64,000 bases of DNA from Mesorhabditis belari (lineage: Eukaryota > Nematoda > Chromadorea > Rhabditida > Rhabditidae). Shown here in pieces: positions 47,489-60,890 of this stretch. The stretch spans positions 1,287,501-1,351,500 of the forward strand of contig CAUEEP010000926.1 in the NCBI GenBank assembly GCA_958450365.1. The letters run 5' to 3'. The translations under genes and the position numbers were made by a program. The notes under the pieces were generated by a model that worked only from the letters and a program-made list of their open reading frames with translations, had not been told where the DNA came from and ran no database searches. The first letter of the stretch is position 1, and the number at the start of each line of letters is the position of its first letter.

Positions 47489-49513
47489 TCATTTATGACT
47501 TGGACCGGGTGTTGCGGGACTTGACGGTCGATCGGATTGATGAGGTCGATCGGTTCGATCGGATCGCAACAAATTCTCGGATGATTGCGAAGTTTTTGGG
47601 GTGAAAAGTGGAGTGATTGAGGTTTTCGTGGTGAAAATTGATGAAGTCGAGTGACTGGATGGAGTCTCCAGAACTTCGCGTACACGCTGGAATTGAAAGA
47701 TTCGTTTAGATGACTAGTTATTAAGATTTAATGATCTGTAAAAGAGCAGTGTATTTATGTCTGTCTTTCTTGGGGATACTGTAGTCTGCCTGTCTGCCTG
47801 CCTGCCTGTGCCTGTCTGCCTGCCTGCCTGTCTGCCTGTCTGTCTGTGTCTGTCTGTCTGCCTCTTTTTTTTTGTTTCTGTCTCTACAGTAACCCATTTA
47901 ACTTGCCGAATAGCTTTTCATAACAATTCAATAACCAACCGGTCGCCTTCCCATTCTCATCCATCTCGCTCTTTTCCTCAAATAGGATTTGCAGCGAGAG
48001 ACCGAGTACATCATCGCTATCTGAAATTATCGTTTAACAAAACCAAAACCTTGCACTCACCTGAACTAAAGTGGTAACTGGCAAAGTGAAAAGCATAATT
48101 CTCGCATGATCGCTTGAATTCTCTCGGACTGTTTTCTAAAAGAAAAAGAAATAAGTTTCTGATTGATTTTACAAACCTGATCGGATACAATCTCCCCAAC
48201 AGCGATCAATGAAGTGATTGTATTCAGAGCGATTAGGAAAAGATGATAAGCGGAGAATGGGGAAAGGTAGCGAGTCTGGAAATTGATAGGGATTAGAGCT
48301 TTTCATAACAATTCAATTGTTATGAAAAGCTGAATTCTGCGACATTTGATACGTGCCCTTTGCTATTGGCAATCCAAATTTGAGCCCAAATTTCTTGGTG
48401 TTGAGTTGTCTAATTGAAATAGTTTTTGTACCAATCGATAGCGAAAGACTTAGCGCATCTAATGATACCAATCATTTATAAATTGAAAAGGCCAACAGGA
48501 AGAAATTTGAGCTTAAAGTTAGATTGCTAATGGGTGGAGCGGTTTTCAGAAAATATATAAACTTACTCGATTGCATCGAATCCCGTAAATGACTAAGAGA
48601 TGAATGACGGTGCCAGAGATGAGAAAAATGCAGAAACCCATCATTGCGATGACGTCAACCGATGGATCGTAGTATTTCCATTGGAAGAATGATAGGCCAA
48701 GAATGCTCAACACTATCACGATCAGTGCGCCTAAAATTCAATCTCAAAAATCATTGGTTGTAGATTGTACTTTTGTTTTTTTGCAAACGAATCCTTTCTG
48801 GTATACTTTAGAAAGCTAGTATCTTGGGAAAGAATAAGGAATTCGGTGTGCCAAAGGCGCGCGTTTGTCAGGACACAAAGTACTTGTTGATCAGACTACT
48901 GGAGTACTAGAGATCTACTAGAGATCAGATCAGACTCGATTTATTCTCAAAATTCCACTAGTACTATTGATTGATGATTCTTTGTTGATTTGTTGATTTG
49001 TTAATAGATTTGATAATCCTAAACGAACAGATTCACTTTCCCAAATGGAATCCAAGATAAGCAAGGTTTTAGAATGTTTTTCGTGTCAATTAAACGTCAA
49101 GAAAACCTGGGGGATCTGAAAAATCGGCTTAGCTCAGGTATGCTTTGTGTTTTCTATTTGAAATCATTTCGTTTTTCTATTCTTTCTATTTTCGATTAGT
49201 TCTATTTCTTTTCGGTAAGTACTTAACCCCCTCTGGAATAAGGTAGATCAAGTGCACTGTGGTGTAATGGTTAGCACAGTTGCCTGGTAAACGAGAGTCG
49301 TACTGGAGCTCGATTTATTCTCAAAATTTCACTAGTACTATTGATTGATGATTCTTTTATTTGTTAATAGATTTGATAATCCTAAACGAACAGATTCACT
49401 TTCCCAAATGGAATCGATTTCCCCTCACCTCCAATTCCAGTGATCAGAGCGGCCATTTTACAATGAACCAGCGAGAAAATATAGAACTCATCGTTGTTCT
49501 CCGCGAAATCCAT
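47489..49513 (-). CDS. four-helix membrane protein with Ser/Thr/Pro-rich cytosolic tail
   Basis: Six exons join in phase: MDFAENNDEFYIFSLVHCK then MAALITGIGG; ALIVIVLSILGLSFF to FCIFLISGTVIHLLVIYG; SAYHLFLIALNTITSLIAVG; NSSDHARIMLFTLPVTTLVQ; MMYSVSRCKSYLRKRARW; and a last exon after TTCAATTCCAG, from RVREVLETPSSHSTSS to PSSPATPGPSHK. This gives four hydrophobic segments and a basic then Ser/Thr/Pro/Asp-rich tail, a layout like LAPTM4/DUF7027-type nematode tetraspan proteins; that assignment is tentative. The donor before the last exon (CCG/GTTGGT) is weak; without it the frame ends at 47928. The first intron carries a duplicated segment and a SINE-like sequence. Confidence 0.6.
47785..47865. 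repeat. CTGC/CTGT tetranucleotide microsatellite
   Basis: About 20 units of CTGC and CTGT followed by T-rich sequence. Confidence 0.95.
49054..49308 (+). mobile_element. tRNA-derived SINE-like sequence, copy 1
   Basis: Shares about 250 bp with 49880-50130 (AAGATAAGCAAGGTTTTAGA; GATTAGTTCTATTTCTTTTC; GGTAAGTACTTAA). It ends in GTGGTGTAATGGTTAGCACA, a pol III A box as in tRNA, but the B box is degraded. It lies between two copies of a 100-bp direct repeat (48951-49049 and 49309-49413). Confidence 0.65.
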
Positions 49514-49879
49514 ATAAACTAAAAATTTTAGCTAATATCCTGTAAGAAAATAAGATTAAGAAGAGGAAATTGAAAAATACTAGAAGAAAATTCTTTGTTT
49601 TGAGTCATAAGTGATGAGAGAAGAGAAAAGGCGCGTGTTTTTTGTGTTGCGCGAGATTTCCCTGAGAATTTCTCACATTGATTTGTTTTCTTTTAGGCAA
49701 AAAAATAGAGAAGAATTGTTTCTTGATGATTTGATGATGAGAAAATGAAAATGTGATGAGAAATGATTGGGAAAAGGCCAAGGGAGGAGTTCCGGTTGGG
49801 GAAACTTTTAGATTTACTGGGTGATGCGTTTGATAGAATATATTGTAGTTATAGTTATGGTAAGAAAGATCAAAAGGGA

Positions 49880-50165
49880 AAGATAAGCAAGGTTTTAGAA
49901 AGTTTTTCGTGTCAATTAAACGACAAAAAAAACCTGGGGATTTGAAAAGCCGGCTCAGCTCGGGTTCTCAATTTGATATGCTTTGTGTTTTTTATTTAAA
50001 ATCGTTTTTCTATTCTTTCTTATTTTCGATTAGTTCTATTTCTTTTCGGTAAGTACTTAACTCCCTCTGGAATAAGGGAGATCAAGTACATCGTGGTATA
50101 ATGGTTAGCACGGTTGCCTGGGGAGCGAGGGGTCGTGGGTTCGAGTCATGGCAGTGCGCAGGTTC
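49880..50165 (+). mobile_element. tRNA-derived SINE-like sequence, copy 2, with A and B boxes
   Basis: Same body as copy 1, then GTGGTATAATGGTTAGCACG (A box) and GTGGGTTCGAGTCATGG (T-arm-like B box). The anticodon arm is imperfect and no acceptor stem can be paired, so I do not call a functional tRNA. Confidence 0.65.
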
Positions 50166-50454
50166 TTTTGATCTATCCTATTTTCAACTAAGTCAAAGTA
50201 AATTTTGCAATAAAAACATGAACAAAAATCTGTGTCAATATGTTTATTGAGATTTTTCGTTGAATTTGATAAAAGATTTGATTGTTTACGGGTTCTAACC
50301 GAATAAACAATTTTTCTCGTTACAATTCTGCAAAACAGTAAAAAAACCTTTGCAAAAACTTTTATAAATGACATAATCAGTTAATCAATCAATTGAAAGT
50401 CGATTAGAAAACAAGGTTTTAAAAAAAGCTATTCGATTTGATCAATTCAATTGA
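50166..50454. other. non-coding spacer
   Basis: AT-rich DNA between the SINE-like copy and the simple-repeat block. No gene. Confidence 0.4.
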
Positions 50455-50461
50455 TTGATTA

Positions 50462-50504
<43 letters not shown>

Positions 50505-50980
50505 ATGATTGATTGACCAATTGATTGATTGACCAATTGACCAATTGACCAATTGACCAATTGACCAATTCACCGATTGACCAATTCACCAATTGACCAA
50601 TTCACCAATTGACCAATTCACCAATTGACCAATTCACCAATTGATTCATCCACCAATTGGCCAATTCCGCCTGACCACCCACCAATCGACCAATTCACCA
50701 ATTGACCAATTCACCACTGACCAATTCACCAATTGACCAATCCACCATACCACCCACTACTGACCAATTCCCAATTGACCAATTCACCAATTGACCAATT
50801 CACCAATTGACCAATTCACCAATTGACCAATTCACCAATTGACCAATTCACCAATTGACCAATTCACCAATTGACCAATTCACCAATTGATCAATTCACC
50901 AATTGATCAATTCACCAATTGATCAATTCACCAATTGATCAATCCACCAATTGATCAATTCACCAATTGATCAATTCAAT
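50455..50980. repeat. TTGA tetranucleotide run and CAATTGACCAATTCAC 16-bp minisatellite
   Basis: A (TTGA) run of about 15 units merges into a minisatellite of ATTGACCAATTCACCA, later ATTGATCAATTCACCA, with scattered disordered units around 50650-50760. Confidence 0.95.
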
Positions 50981-51283
50981 ACATTAAACAACAAAAGAAA
51001 AACGTTAGTCAGTATGAAATGAATTCCGAATATTTGATCTTTCCATAGCCGGAAATTGGCAAAAGCCCCCGGTCTTTCAACTAATTTTACGAGAAAATAC
51101 AAAAAATAAACCTCTTTTATTTTCCTCTAATAAGGAAATTTTAATATTTTAAAGATTTGAAATGAAAGTAAATTTGGAAAATCTTTAAGTAAACATTACT
51201 GGTTTTTATATAAATACTTTATTTAGAAAGAAATAAAGTGCGAAAAAGACACAAAAAAATGTGGCAGATAAAAGATGACAAAG

Positions 51284-52138
51284 TCACTTAAAATGCAACG
51301 AAGTAGCCCTTTTAAAATCAGACACGGTGGAGATCAAAGGCAACTTGTCGGGAAGGGTATTCCAAACTTTAATCATACGATTTACAAAAAAAAAGCTCTA
51401 GAGGATTTCGAGAAAGAAGATTCGGGATGCAAGATAAAAGAGCCACGCCTAGTCGCCAAAAGCCTCGAGTTTAGCCGAAAGAGGTTTTGATTTTTTCTTT
51501 AAAAAGTGGGTTTTGATGTTTTCCTTTACAATTTTAAAGCACTCAACGAAATCTATGATAAGACGGCGCTGTTCTAAGGTTTGTTCTAAGGCTTTGTTCT
51601 AAAGTTTGTTCTAAGGTTTGTTCTAAGGTTTGTTCTAAAGTTTGTTCTAAGGTTTCAAGTGAGAAAAGTTTCAATTTATGTTTATAACTGACGTTAGTGT
51701 AGTTAGCAAAATCAATTTTGAATAGTGTTTTTTTCTGAACCTTTTCAATTTTGTCGCTTAGGTATTTAGAAATACAGTACTGGACAATGAAATATGATAT
51801 TTGAAAAACGATCGTCACTTTCGCGCCTCTGTAACTCCCTTGTCTTTGAGTTTAAACTATTAGTGTTATACATTTTCTGAAAGCTCTTTTCAAGGGCTAC
51901 ACAATGGTAATATTAATATTTAGAAATACGGTAAAGACAAGGGAATTACAGACGCGCGAAAGTGACGCTCTTTTTTCAAATATGATATTTCATTATCCAG
52001 TAGTGTAGTTGACCAAATTAAAGAAGCATACTCGAGGATCGGGCGAACGTAGATAATAAAGCATTTCCTATATATATTAATATCTGGTATGCAAATAGAT
52101 CTATGAATTTTGCCCGCAGAAAAGCCTTCTTCTTGCAT
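51284..52138 (-). pseudogene. CR1/jockey-like LINE reverse transcriptase 3' fragment, split by a MITE
   Basis: Minus-strand translation shows the end of a non-LTR reverse transcriptase: IYVRPILEYASLIWST, then (after the MITE) YLSDKIEKVQKKTLF, KLKLFSLE, RRLIIDFVECFKIVKENI, and the terminal MIKVWNTLPDKLPLISTVSD with FKRATSLHFK and a stop. It carries an expanded repeat of TTGTTCTAAGG (Leu-Glu-Gln-Thr repeat at 51560-51650) and later in-frame stops. The MITE occupies 51773-52007. Confidence 0.8.
51773..52007. mobile_element. Tc1-like foldback MITE, copy 2, inserted in LINE
   Basis: Opposite orientation to 129-365, with ends TACAGTACTGGACAATGAAA and CATTATCCAGTAGTGTA. Removing the element with one TA restores a continuous LINE reading frame. 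Confidence 0.9.
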
Positions 52139-53132
52139 AATTTCTTTCTATGTGTTTAGAGAAATTTAGAGGAGGTGATTAGATCTATTTGCATACCAGA
52201 TATTAATATATATATAGAGATTTGTAGAGATTCCTACTCCTAAATCGCGAAGAGATTCATTGTTAGCTATGGGCTTTATTGCAATTTTATTTTAAGGGGG
52301 ACTTTTATTTTACCTGTACATTGTGCATTACTATAAACATTACTGGTTTGCGTTATTGAAATAAGTAAACGATGAATTATGAATTTGCCAAGAATGCCAG
52401 GAAAATCTTTAAGTAAACATTACTGGTTTGCGATTTTAAATTTGAGCAAAAGAGATTTTTCCATACACTCGTCATGATTTTGCAAAAACAGCTCTGGATG
52501 AGACTTTGACACAAAAAGAACAACTCAATTATGAATTTTCCAATGAAAAATCTTTAAGTAAACATTACTGGTTTGCGATTTGAAATTTGTTAGAAAAATC
52601 CCTATAATTATAAAGTTTTTCGAGGAAAATGAAAGCTTTTCATCGGGTCAATTAGGGGGTTATTATTTTTGAGTAATTGAATGGTTGAGGGGAAAGGAGC
52701 ATTTTCACGAAACTCTAGTGGTGAACAGCTTTGAATAAGATGGAAGTTGCAGAAAAATCGTTTAGAGTGAATTCAGGTGAAAAGAAATCTTTCGTTGGAG
52801 TGATATTTTGGTACTTTTTAAATTCTACCAATTACCGTAATCTTGTCTCTGATTGTTAGCAAGCTATATACTTTTTTTTTCGGTATTCTTCTCAAACTTA
52901 GATCAAGCATTGGCTAAAACTAGATGACCAAGCTTGCGGTAGTTTCTGAAAGGTGGCACGTTTTAGAGAGACATACTCTAGGTAAAAAAAAAGCTGAATG
53001 ACTGGATAGCTGAATGAGATTCATGAAAATGTGTGCCAAATCTCGTTCTCACACTCGGCTACAAGATTTGTCCGATATTCTGGTAAAATCTGGTATTCTG
53101 TCCGATATTCTGGTAAAATACGTAAAATAAAC
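52139..53132. other. no gene; dispersed direct repeats
   Basis: AATCTTTAAGTAAACATTACTGGTTT occurs at about 51181, 52410 and 52551, each near ATGAATTT(T)(G)CCA-type text. An inverted piece of the LINE (AGATCTATTTGCATACCAGA at 52171) faces its original at 52087-52106. Confidence 0.5.
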
Positions 53133-53409
53133 TACCGTAAATACTGTAATAGTCGCCCACCGCCCTCGTACAGTCGCGTAGTCGCAAAAGTTTTTTAGTA
53201 TTTCATTTCATTGCTTTTTTTTTAAAGCGCCCGTACTTTCAAAAAATGCGTTTTTGGTATCAAAAAATAGCTGAAATTCAGCTATTTGTTGATAACTAAG
53301 CGCGCATTGTAGCATAAACCAGTGTCGAGAAAAACGCGTTCAAAGCTAGTCTAAGCGACACCCCACACCGTCATTATGGGGGTGGGGTCCAATCACAGTA
53401 TTTACGGTA
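53133..53409 (+). mobile_element. TACCGTA-ended MITE family B, copy 4
   Basis: Best-preserved copy: TACCGTAAATACTGTAATAG at the left, CAGTATTTACGGTA at the right, interior CTCGTACAGTCGCGTAGTCG. 277 bp. Confidence 0.92.
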
Positions 53410-53730
53410 GGTAAGTACACTAAAATAAAGCCAAATCTTTCAATCAAATACTTATTTATCGATTTCGAATCGACATTAAATTCTAAATAGTTTAAAATCA
53501 GAATTTGCGAAGAAATTTCAATATTCTAGTGAAAAAAAAAGTGAATGAAAGGCGAAAATATCTAATTTTATATATTTGTAGGCGAAGAAAAATCTTTTCA
53601 CGTAAACAAGTGATTTGTTTTCGTTGCCGAAAGTGAAGTTCATTGAAAGGGCGATTGGAAAGGGAACATTTTCTCAAAATTGAGACAAATTTTCAAGTTT
53701 TATTGGGATCTCTTTTGAAAAATGAAAAAG

Positions 53731-55623
<1,893 letters not shown>

Positions 55624-58574
55624 TCACCAGGGACGGCCAGGAGCGCCCACATCAAGAATGGCAGTACGTTTCTCGTATGAAGGAGAGAGATAGTCGAATT
55701 TTGAAGGGTCCGCCAAAGCTTTCGTCTAAAAATGAGGAACAGTAGATGTATCAAATAGCATTAAATATGCAAATTCATTTTTAATTTACTGTGTAAACGC
55801 CAAAGCGCAAACCTGCAATCCGGGGTATCGCTTTTCGATTTCGGCGCCTCGCATGATCACGGGGCGTTCAGGTGATGTCTCAATTCCTCGAAGATGAGCC
55901 CAATCTCGGGCCTCGTATTTCCAATAATAGTAGATCACCTAGACAGCTCATCAAAAATATGTATTTTAAAAATTTAACGAAATACCTGTAAACCAAGGAA
56001 AGCAAAGATGAATTTCGGTACAACAACACGAATCGCCGTTCCTAAAGAGATTTTCAAAGAAAATACTTTATCGACATACCATGATAAACTCCAAATGTTG
56101 GTTTCAAAAAATGTTTGTAGAGTTTATCGAGTGGCCATCTGAAAATATAAATTTGCATTTATATTCTAAGACCATAATTTACATTTGATCTTCATTAATT
56201 TTCATTTAACCCTCAAATAAAAGAAGAAAGAAAGTTAGCATTACATTTTATATTATTCTTCCTATGAGTTTTTACGAACTAACTAGACTAGTGGGCTTTT
56301 TCATGTTATTTTATGTAATTATTTCTAAAATTCTGGTGTTAGTTTCATGCTACGTCATTGATCTTTGAATTAAAAGGCACTTGATTCAATTTTTTAACTT
56401 CAGAAGGCTTCTAAAGAAAAAGTAAGACACTCGAAAGATGGAGGAGGAAAAACACCCACGCGCACACCTCAAAAAGTCAAAAGAAGACCGTACTTTCTTC
56501 GAATTCATTAAATACGTGTTTTTAAGAACCGGTAAAGAAAGAGAGAAGATCCAAAAAGGAGTCACGATCACGACGGCCAAGTACACATACGAAGTGCTAG
56601 AGTTACTGGGACCTGGCGGATTTGGAGACGTCTATCGAGTGAACGATGAAAAGGGGAAAAGTAGGGATTTCACTAATTAGTTTTTGATCAACATCCTTTA
56701 GTCATATGCTACGAAAACGGAAACCGATAGCCAACACATCAACAAGCAGCTGCTGCGACTCAAACTTGAAACCAGTGTGCTTGTGGAATGCGAAAAGGCA
56801 TGGTTACTGGTTTATCCCAATAAATGGCTCATCATACCACAGGCGCTCGATGCAATAAGAGATCTAGCTACACTCGACTGGCTACATTCACAGGTGGAAT
56901 CATTTTTTTTGTTCTAATCTGCCGTTATTTAAGGGATATCAAATCACAAAACTTCGCGATTGAATTGGTTGAACAACAGCAACAAGAAACGATCTTCATG
57001 TTGAACTTTGGCATTGCAAGGAGATAAATTGATTCGGAGAAGAGATTAAAGTGAGTTACTCATTTAACCATAAGTGCCGATCCTTTTTAGGCCAAGGGGA
57101 AAGACCAAGTTCATCGGGACTGTTCGCTTTGCGTCAAGAAATTGCCACATGAATGTTGAACAGGGACGAAAAGATGACCTAGAGGTGTTTACTTTATTGC
57201 AAGTTTTAAGTTATCTATCTTAAGGTGTGGTGTTATATGCTGATCGATCTTTTCGATCAAAATCTTGTTCCGTGCCGGAGGAAAGTCAACAAGGAAGAAG
57301 TGCTAAGCCTGAAGAAATCCTTCTTTCACTTTAACAAAAATGTTTGTTCTACCGGATTTTCATTCAGTATGAAATTTAGTTAACGCCATTTTCGATAAAG
57401 TGCCAAAGGACTTCAGACGAGTGATAAAATTTGTTGACGAATTGGCGTACAGCTCTGCGCCCGATTATGGTACTATTCGAATGAGCTTTCTCCCTCTAGA
57501 TAATCAATTAACTTAGATTTTAGGAACAAAGAATTGCTCGAGAAGAAGGAATTGATTGAAGAGCCCCCTCCTCAATGGATTGGCAAAAAAAGGACCCTAA
57601 AAAAGTAAGCATTTAATCTACTTCTGGCCTATAAGCCTTTTAGAAATACAAAAACGATTCAGTGAAGAAAGGTGACGATAGAAGCAAAGACAAAGAAGAC
57701 GAGAATAGCGCTGATGAAAAGGAAGGGCCACAGTAAATGTCTGATATTTCTGTTTCTCGTTAACTAAACTGATTAGAGGAAAAAAAAGAAGATCCAGAAA
57801 GGCAGATCCGAAAAGTCAAGTGGAAAAGTAGGGGTTTGACAATATAAAATCATTGTTTTGTACTTAGGAAAATGTGAGACAAAGCAGGATGCAAACTACT
57901 AGGAAGTGAAAGTGGTAGTGCAGCAAATGGAAAACAACCCAGTATACAAACAAATGAAAGAATTGTTCGGTCGAAGGCACCTTTTCCAATTCGTTAAATC
58001 AACACTTATTTTAGTGCCAGGAAAAGCGAAAACCTGAAGAAACAAGCCAAACCGTCGAATTGAAACAAACGCAAAATAGACCAACCATCTTCAAAAATTG
58101 GTAGTAATAACTCTTACAATTTTGTGTTGGATTAATGAACCATTGCACTATAAATAACCTGTAAAGAATTCGAATCGGATTGAGTTGTCTGTGAACTGCA
58201 TCAACAGCAATCGGTTCATCGGGATGTAGATTTTGATCCTAAACAAAGCAAATATTGGTTTCTTCAAAATTTACGACTAAAATGTTCCCAATACCAGTAA
58301 ACCATACTTTAACCCATTTCATACGCCATTCACGTTCAGCCGGTGTCAATCCGCGCGCTCGAGCCCTCTCATCAGCCATGTGCATTTCCAACGACATTGC
58401 ATTACCACCCCTAAATTAATAAAATTGTCTTAGCATGACCAAACTTAAGTGTTATTAAAATCTTACCGATGCAATGGCTTGTCGCCGGTTGGATCCAACT
58501 TTGGCGGAGGCAATCCTGAACGGGTATATGGTGAATTTCCGGCACGTTCAGGTTTAACATAGTAGTTACCCATT
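55624..58574 (-). CDS. NDUFB6-like subunit of mitochondrial complex I
   Basis: Accessory subunit (B17) of the membrane arm of NADH:ubiquinone oxidoreductase. The conserved core is clear: LTPAEREWRMKWVKDQNLHP, LDKLYKHFLKPTFGVYHG, a single membrane helix (PKFIFAFLGLQVIYYYWKY) and PVIMRGAEIEKRYPGLQ. It starts MGNYYVKPERAGNSPYTR and ends DVGAPGRPW, about 210 residues, longer than the mammalian protein because of the N-terminal part and tail. Seven or eight exons. The ATG follows GTTTTTCAG/AAA, a probable trans-splice site. One intron (56139-58158) is 2 kb and carries a casein-kinase-like pseudogene on the other strand. Confidence 0.85.
56438..57740 (+). pseudogene. casein kinase 1/TTBK-family pseudogene nested antisense in NDUFB6 intron
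   Basis: Recognisable kinase pieces in order: YEVLELLGPGGFGDVYRVND (Gly loop), YATKTETDSQ (the family's lysine), RLKLETSVL, ALDAIRDL, RDIKSQNFAI (catalytic loop), MLNFGIARR (DFG Asp replaced by Asn), FIGTVRFASRNCH, GRKDDLEVWCYMLIDLF, VPKDFRRVIKFVDELAYSS. Damage: the first donor and acceptor are in different phases, the stretch before the catalytic loop is missing or out of frame, and a TAA interrupts right after FGIARR where the family has Tyr. LVPCRRK replaces the family's PW. The Lys/Asp-rich 3' part (57650-57800) may be a former tail. A pseudokinase with unusual splicing is the alternative. Confidence 0.75.
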
Positions 58575-59099
58575 TTCTGAAAAACGAACGTTTTTTTAAA
58601 CGGATTGGTTAACGGAAAAAAGCATGATCAATAAAAAAGTATTGCTGACTAGATTAAGCTAACATTTTACTAGCATTGAGAGTTTACTCAGCCAAATCGG
58701 GGCCTTTGCCTTAAAATTTTGCTCGCTTGTTGTGAGGCGTCCGATTAAACATGTACTGGGGCCTCACACGTACTTGTGAAATTATCTGTAGCTATAAGTA
58801 GCTGCAATCAAAAGATCCCTTTAATTTACACAAAAAATAGCTAACTCCAAGATATCTAATGGTAAAAACATTCCACAATTCTTTCGTTTTTCAAATTCAA
58901 ATTGTTAGACAGAAATATTGCCCACGAATAAAGCTTCCAAGATGTATTTATCTCTGAAGATCCAATGGTTTATTTACGATAAAACCTATTCAACTTGAAA
59001 TATGACAAAACACAAACCGGATTCAAAAGTTTCAATAGAATCGATGCTTAGATATAAGAAACTTCTACCAAACAAAAAAGACTGACAAATGGAAATCTT
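58575..59099. other. intergenic between peroxiredoxin and NDUFB6
   Basis: About 525 bp, AT-rich; peroxiredoxin 3' end and NDUFB6 upstream region. No other gene. Confidence 0.5.
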
Positions 59100-60469
59100 T
59101 TAGTGTTTCTCGAAGAATTCTTTGCTTCCTTTAACGTTTGGCTTGATCGTGTCTTTGCCAGGAGTCCAACCGGCTGGGCAGACCTCTCCGTGCTGAAATA
59201 TATTGAATAGTAAATGTTTAAGCCAAAATAGTGACTGACAAATTTGGTTCAACTACATCCATTTTCCATTTTCATTTTGGTTTTGGCTTGTTGACAGTTG
59301 ACACATATGTAGGACCCTAATTTTTACCTTGTCAACAAATTGGAAGGCTTGAACCAATCGAAGAGTTTCATCAACAGATCGTCCGACAGGCAAGTCATTG
59401 ATGGTAATTTGGCGCAAAATTCCCTTGGGATCAATAATGAAAAGTCCTAAACAAATTCTTGTAAAGCTTACCATAAAAATAATTTAAAAAACGAACCTCG
59501 GAAAGCAATTCCCTCATCCTCCTTCAAGACACCGTAGTCCTTCGAGATTTGATGGTTGGTGTCAGCAATCACGGGGATGTTCATGTCACCAAGACCTCCA
59601 TGCTTTCTTGGGGTTTGAATCCAAGCAAGATGGCTAAACAAAAACAATGAGGATGATCATCAAAACAACAAACCTGAAGACTGAATCGGTCGAGCAGGCC
59701 AACACAGTGACACCAAGCTTCTTGAACTCTTCAAAACGATCAGAAAAGGCAATGATCTCAGTTGGGCAAACAAAAGTGCTAAAATATGAGGAGTGACTTT
59801 AATTTCTCTCCAGCTTACAAATCCAAAGGATAGAAGAAGAGAACTACGTAGTGACCCTTGTAGTCTGAGAGCTTGACTTGCTTGAAGTCGCCATCCACGA
59901 CTGCCTAAACCAACAAATGTTTCAGAAACAATTAAAAAGAATTACCTGAGCATCAAACTCGGGGGCAGGCTTTCCAATGAAGGCTTTCGACATCTGAAAT
60001 TTACAAAATATAGAAAAACCTTAAGAAAAGATAAATGTAGCATTAATCCTAGGATTCGAAATCGTCATTGGAATCTTTCAATTATTGACTGAAATGATGT
60101 AAGCTAAAAAGGGGTTTCTAGAAAATTTTAAACTACGGCCTATGAATACTACAAAGAAACGCGGCGCGAGATGAGATAAGATAAGGACAGAAGAACTACA
60201 TAGCATCCCTCTATGAAATTACGTTTTGCGATCTACGAAAGATACCGCCCCTTTTTCGAAAAATCGATTCAATTTTTGCGACAGTGAGAGGCTGGAAAAA
60301 TAGCGAAGGTCATTGCTGTGAGGAACATACAGGGCGAAAAGAGAAACACGGCAACACCCCTGCTGAAAAGAGGGAAGAAACTAAACATACAGACGCGTGA
60401 ACACATTCATTTAACCATATTCACCGTTTGTTTTCTGCCGTTTCAAAAAGAACTTACAGGAACAGTCAT
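59100..60469 (-). CDS. prdx-2: typical 2-Cys peroxiredoxin
   Basis: Thiol peroxidase that reduces hydrogen peroxide using thioredoxin. The first exon codes only MTVP, followed after a GTAAGT intron by [18 protein letters not shown]. The peroxidatic Cys (about residue 53) is in [12 protein letters not shown] and the resolving Cys in [25 protein letters not shown] supplies the GGLG motif linked to sensitivity to over-oxidation. The protein ends [10 protein letters not shown]: the usual YF of the C-terminal helix is FF here. About 198 residues, the normal length. No organelle presequence, so probably cytosolic. Seven exons. Confidence 0.95.
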
Positions 60470-60890
60470 GGCGAAATAAAGCTATATTTTGAGTGAATTG
60501 AATGAATATGAATTGGCACTAGTTATGAATTTAGCTTTTCCATAATTGTGAAATGCGAATGTAATTTGAGACGCGCGACTCGGAAAAGCGGCTTTTGACT
60601 TAAAATGAATCTCACAAATGAGGTTTTCAAGCACATTTTATCGAAAAAACTTACCCCAAAAAGATTTGTGCGATACATAAATTAATTTATGAATCGGAAG
60701 CACCAATAAAAGCAAGTAAACCAAGTAAGGGTTGCCATAGTCACCAGTGTGAGAATTTCAAATAGCAATAGTCAAAGAAAACTTCTCAAAGTAGTAAAAT
60801 GCTTAAGAATTCATTTATTAAAATCAACAAACAAGCAAAACACAGTAACTAATAAACAAAGAACTTTAAAAAAATATACGAATCACAGCT

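Noticed and set aside
50093..50165. Possible functional tRNA gene
   Set aside because: A and B boxes are present but the acceptor stem cannot be formed and the anticodon stem has a mismatch; better explained as a tRNA-derived SINE.
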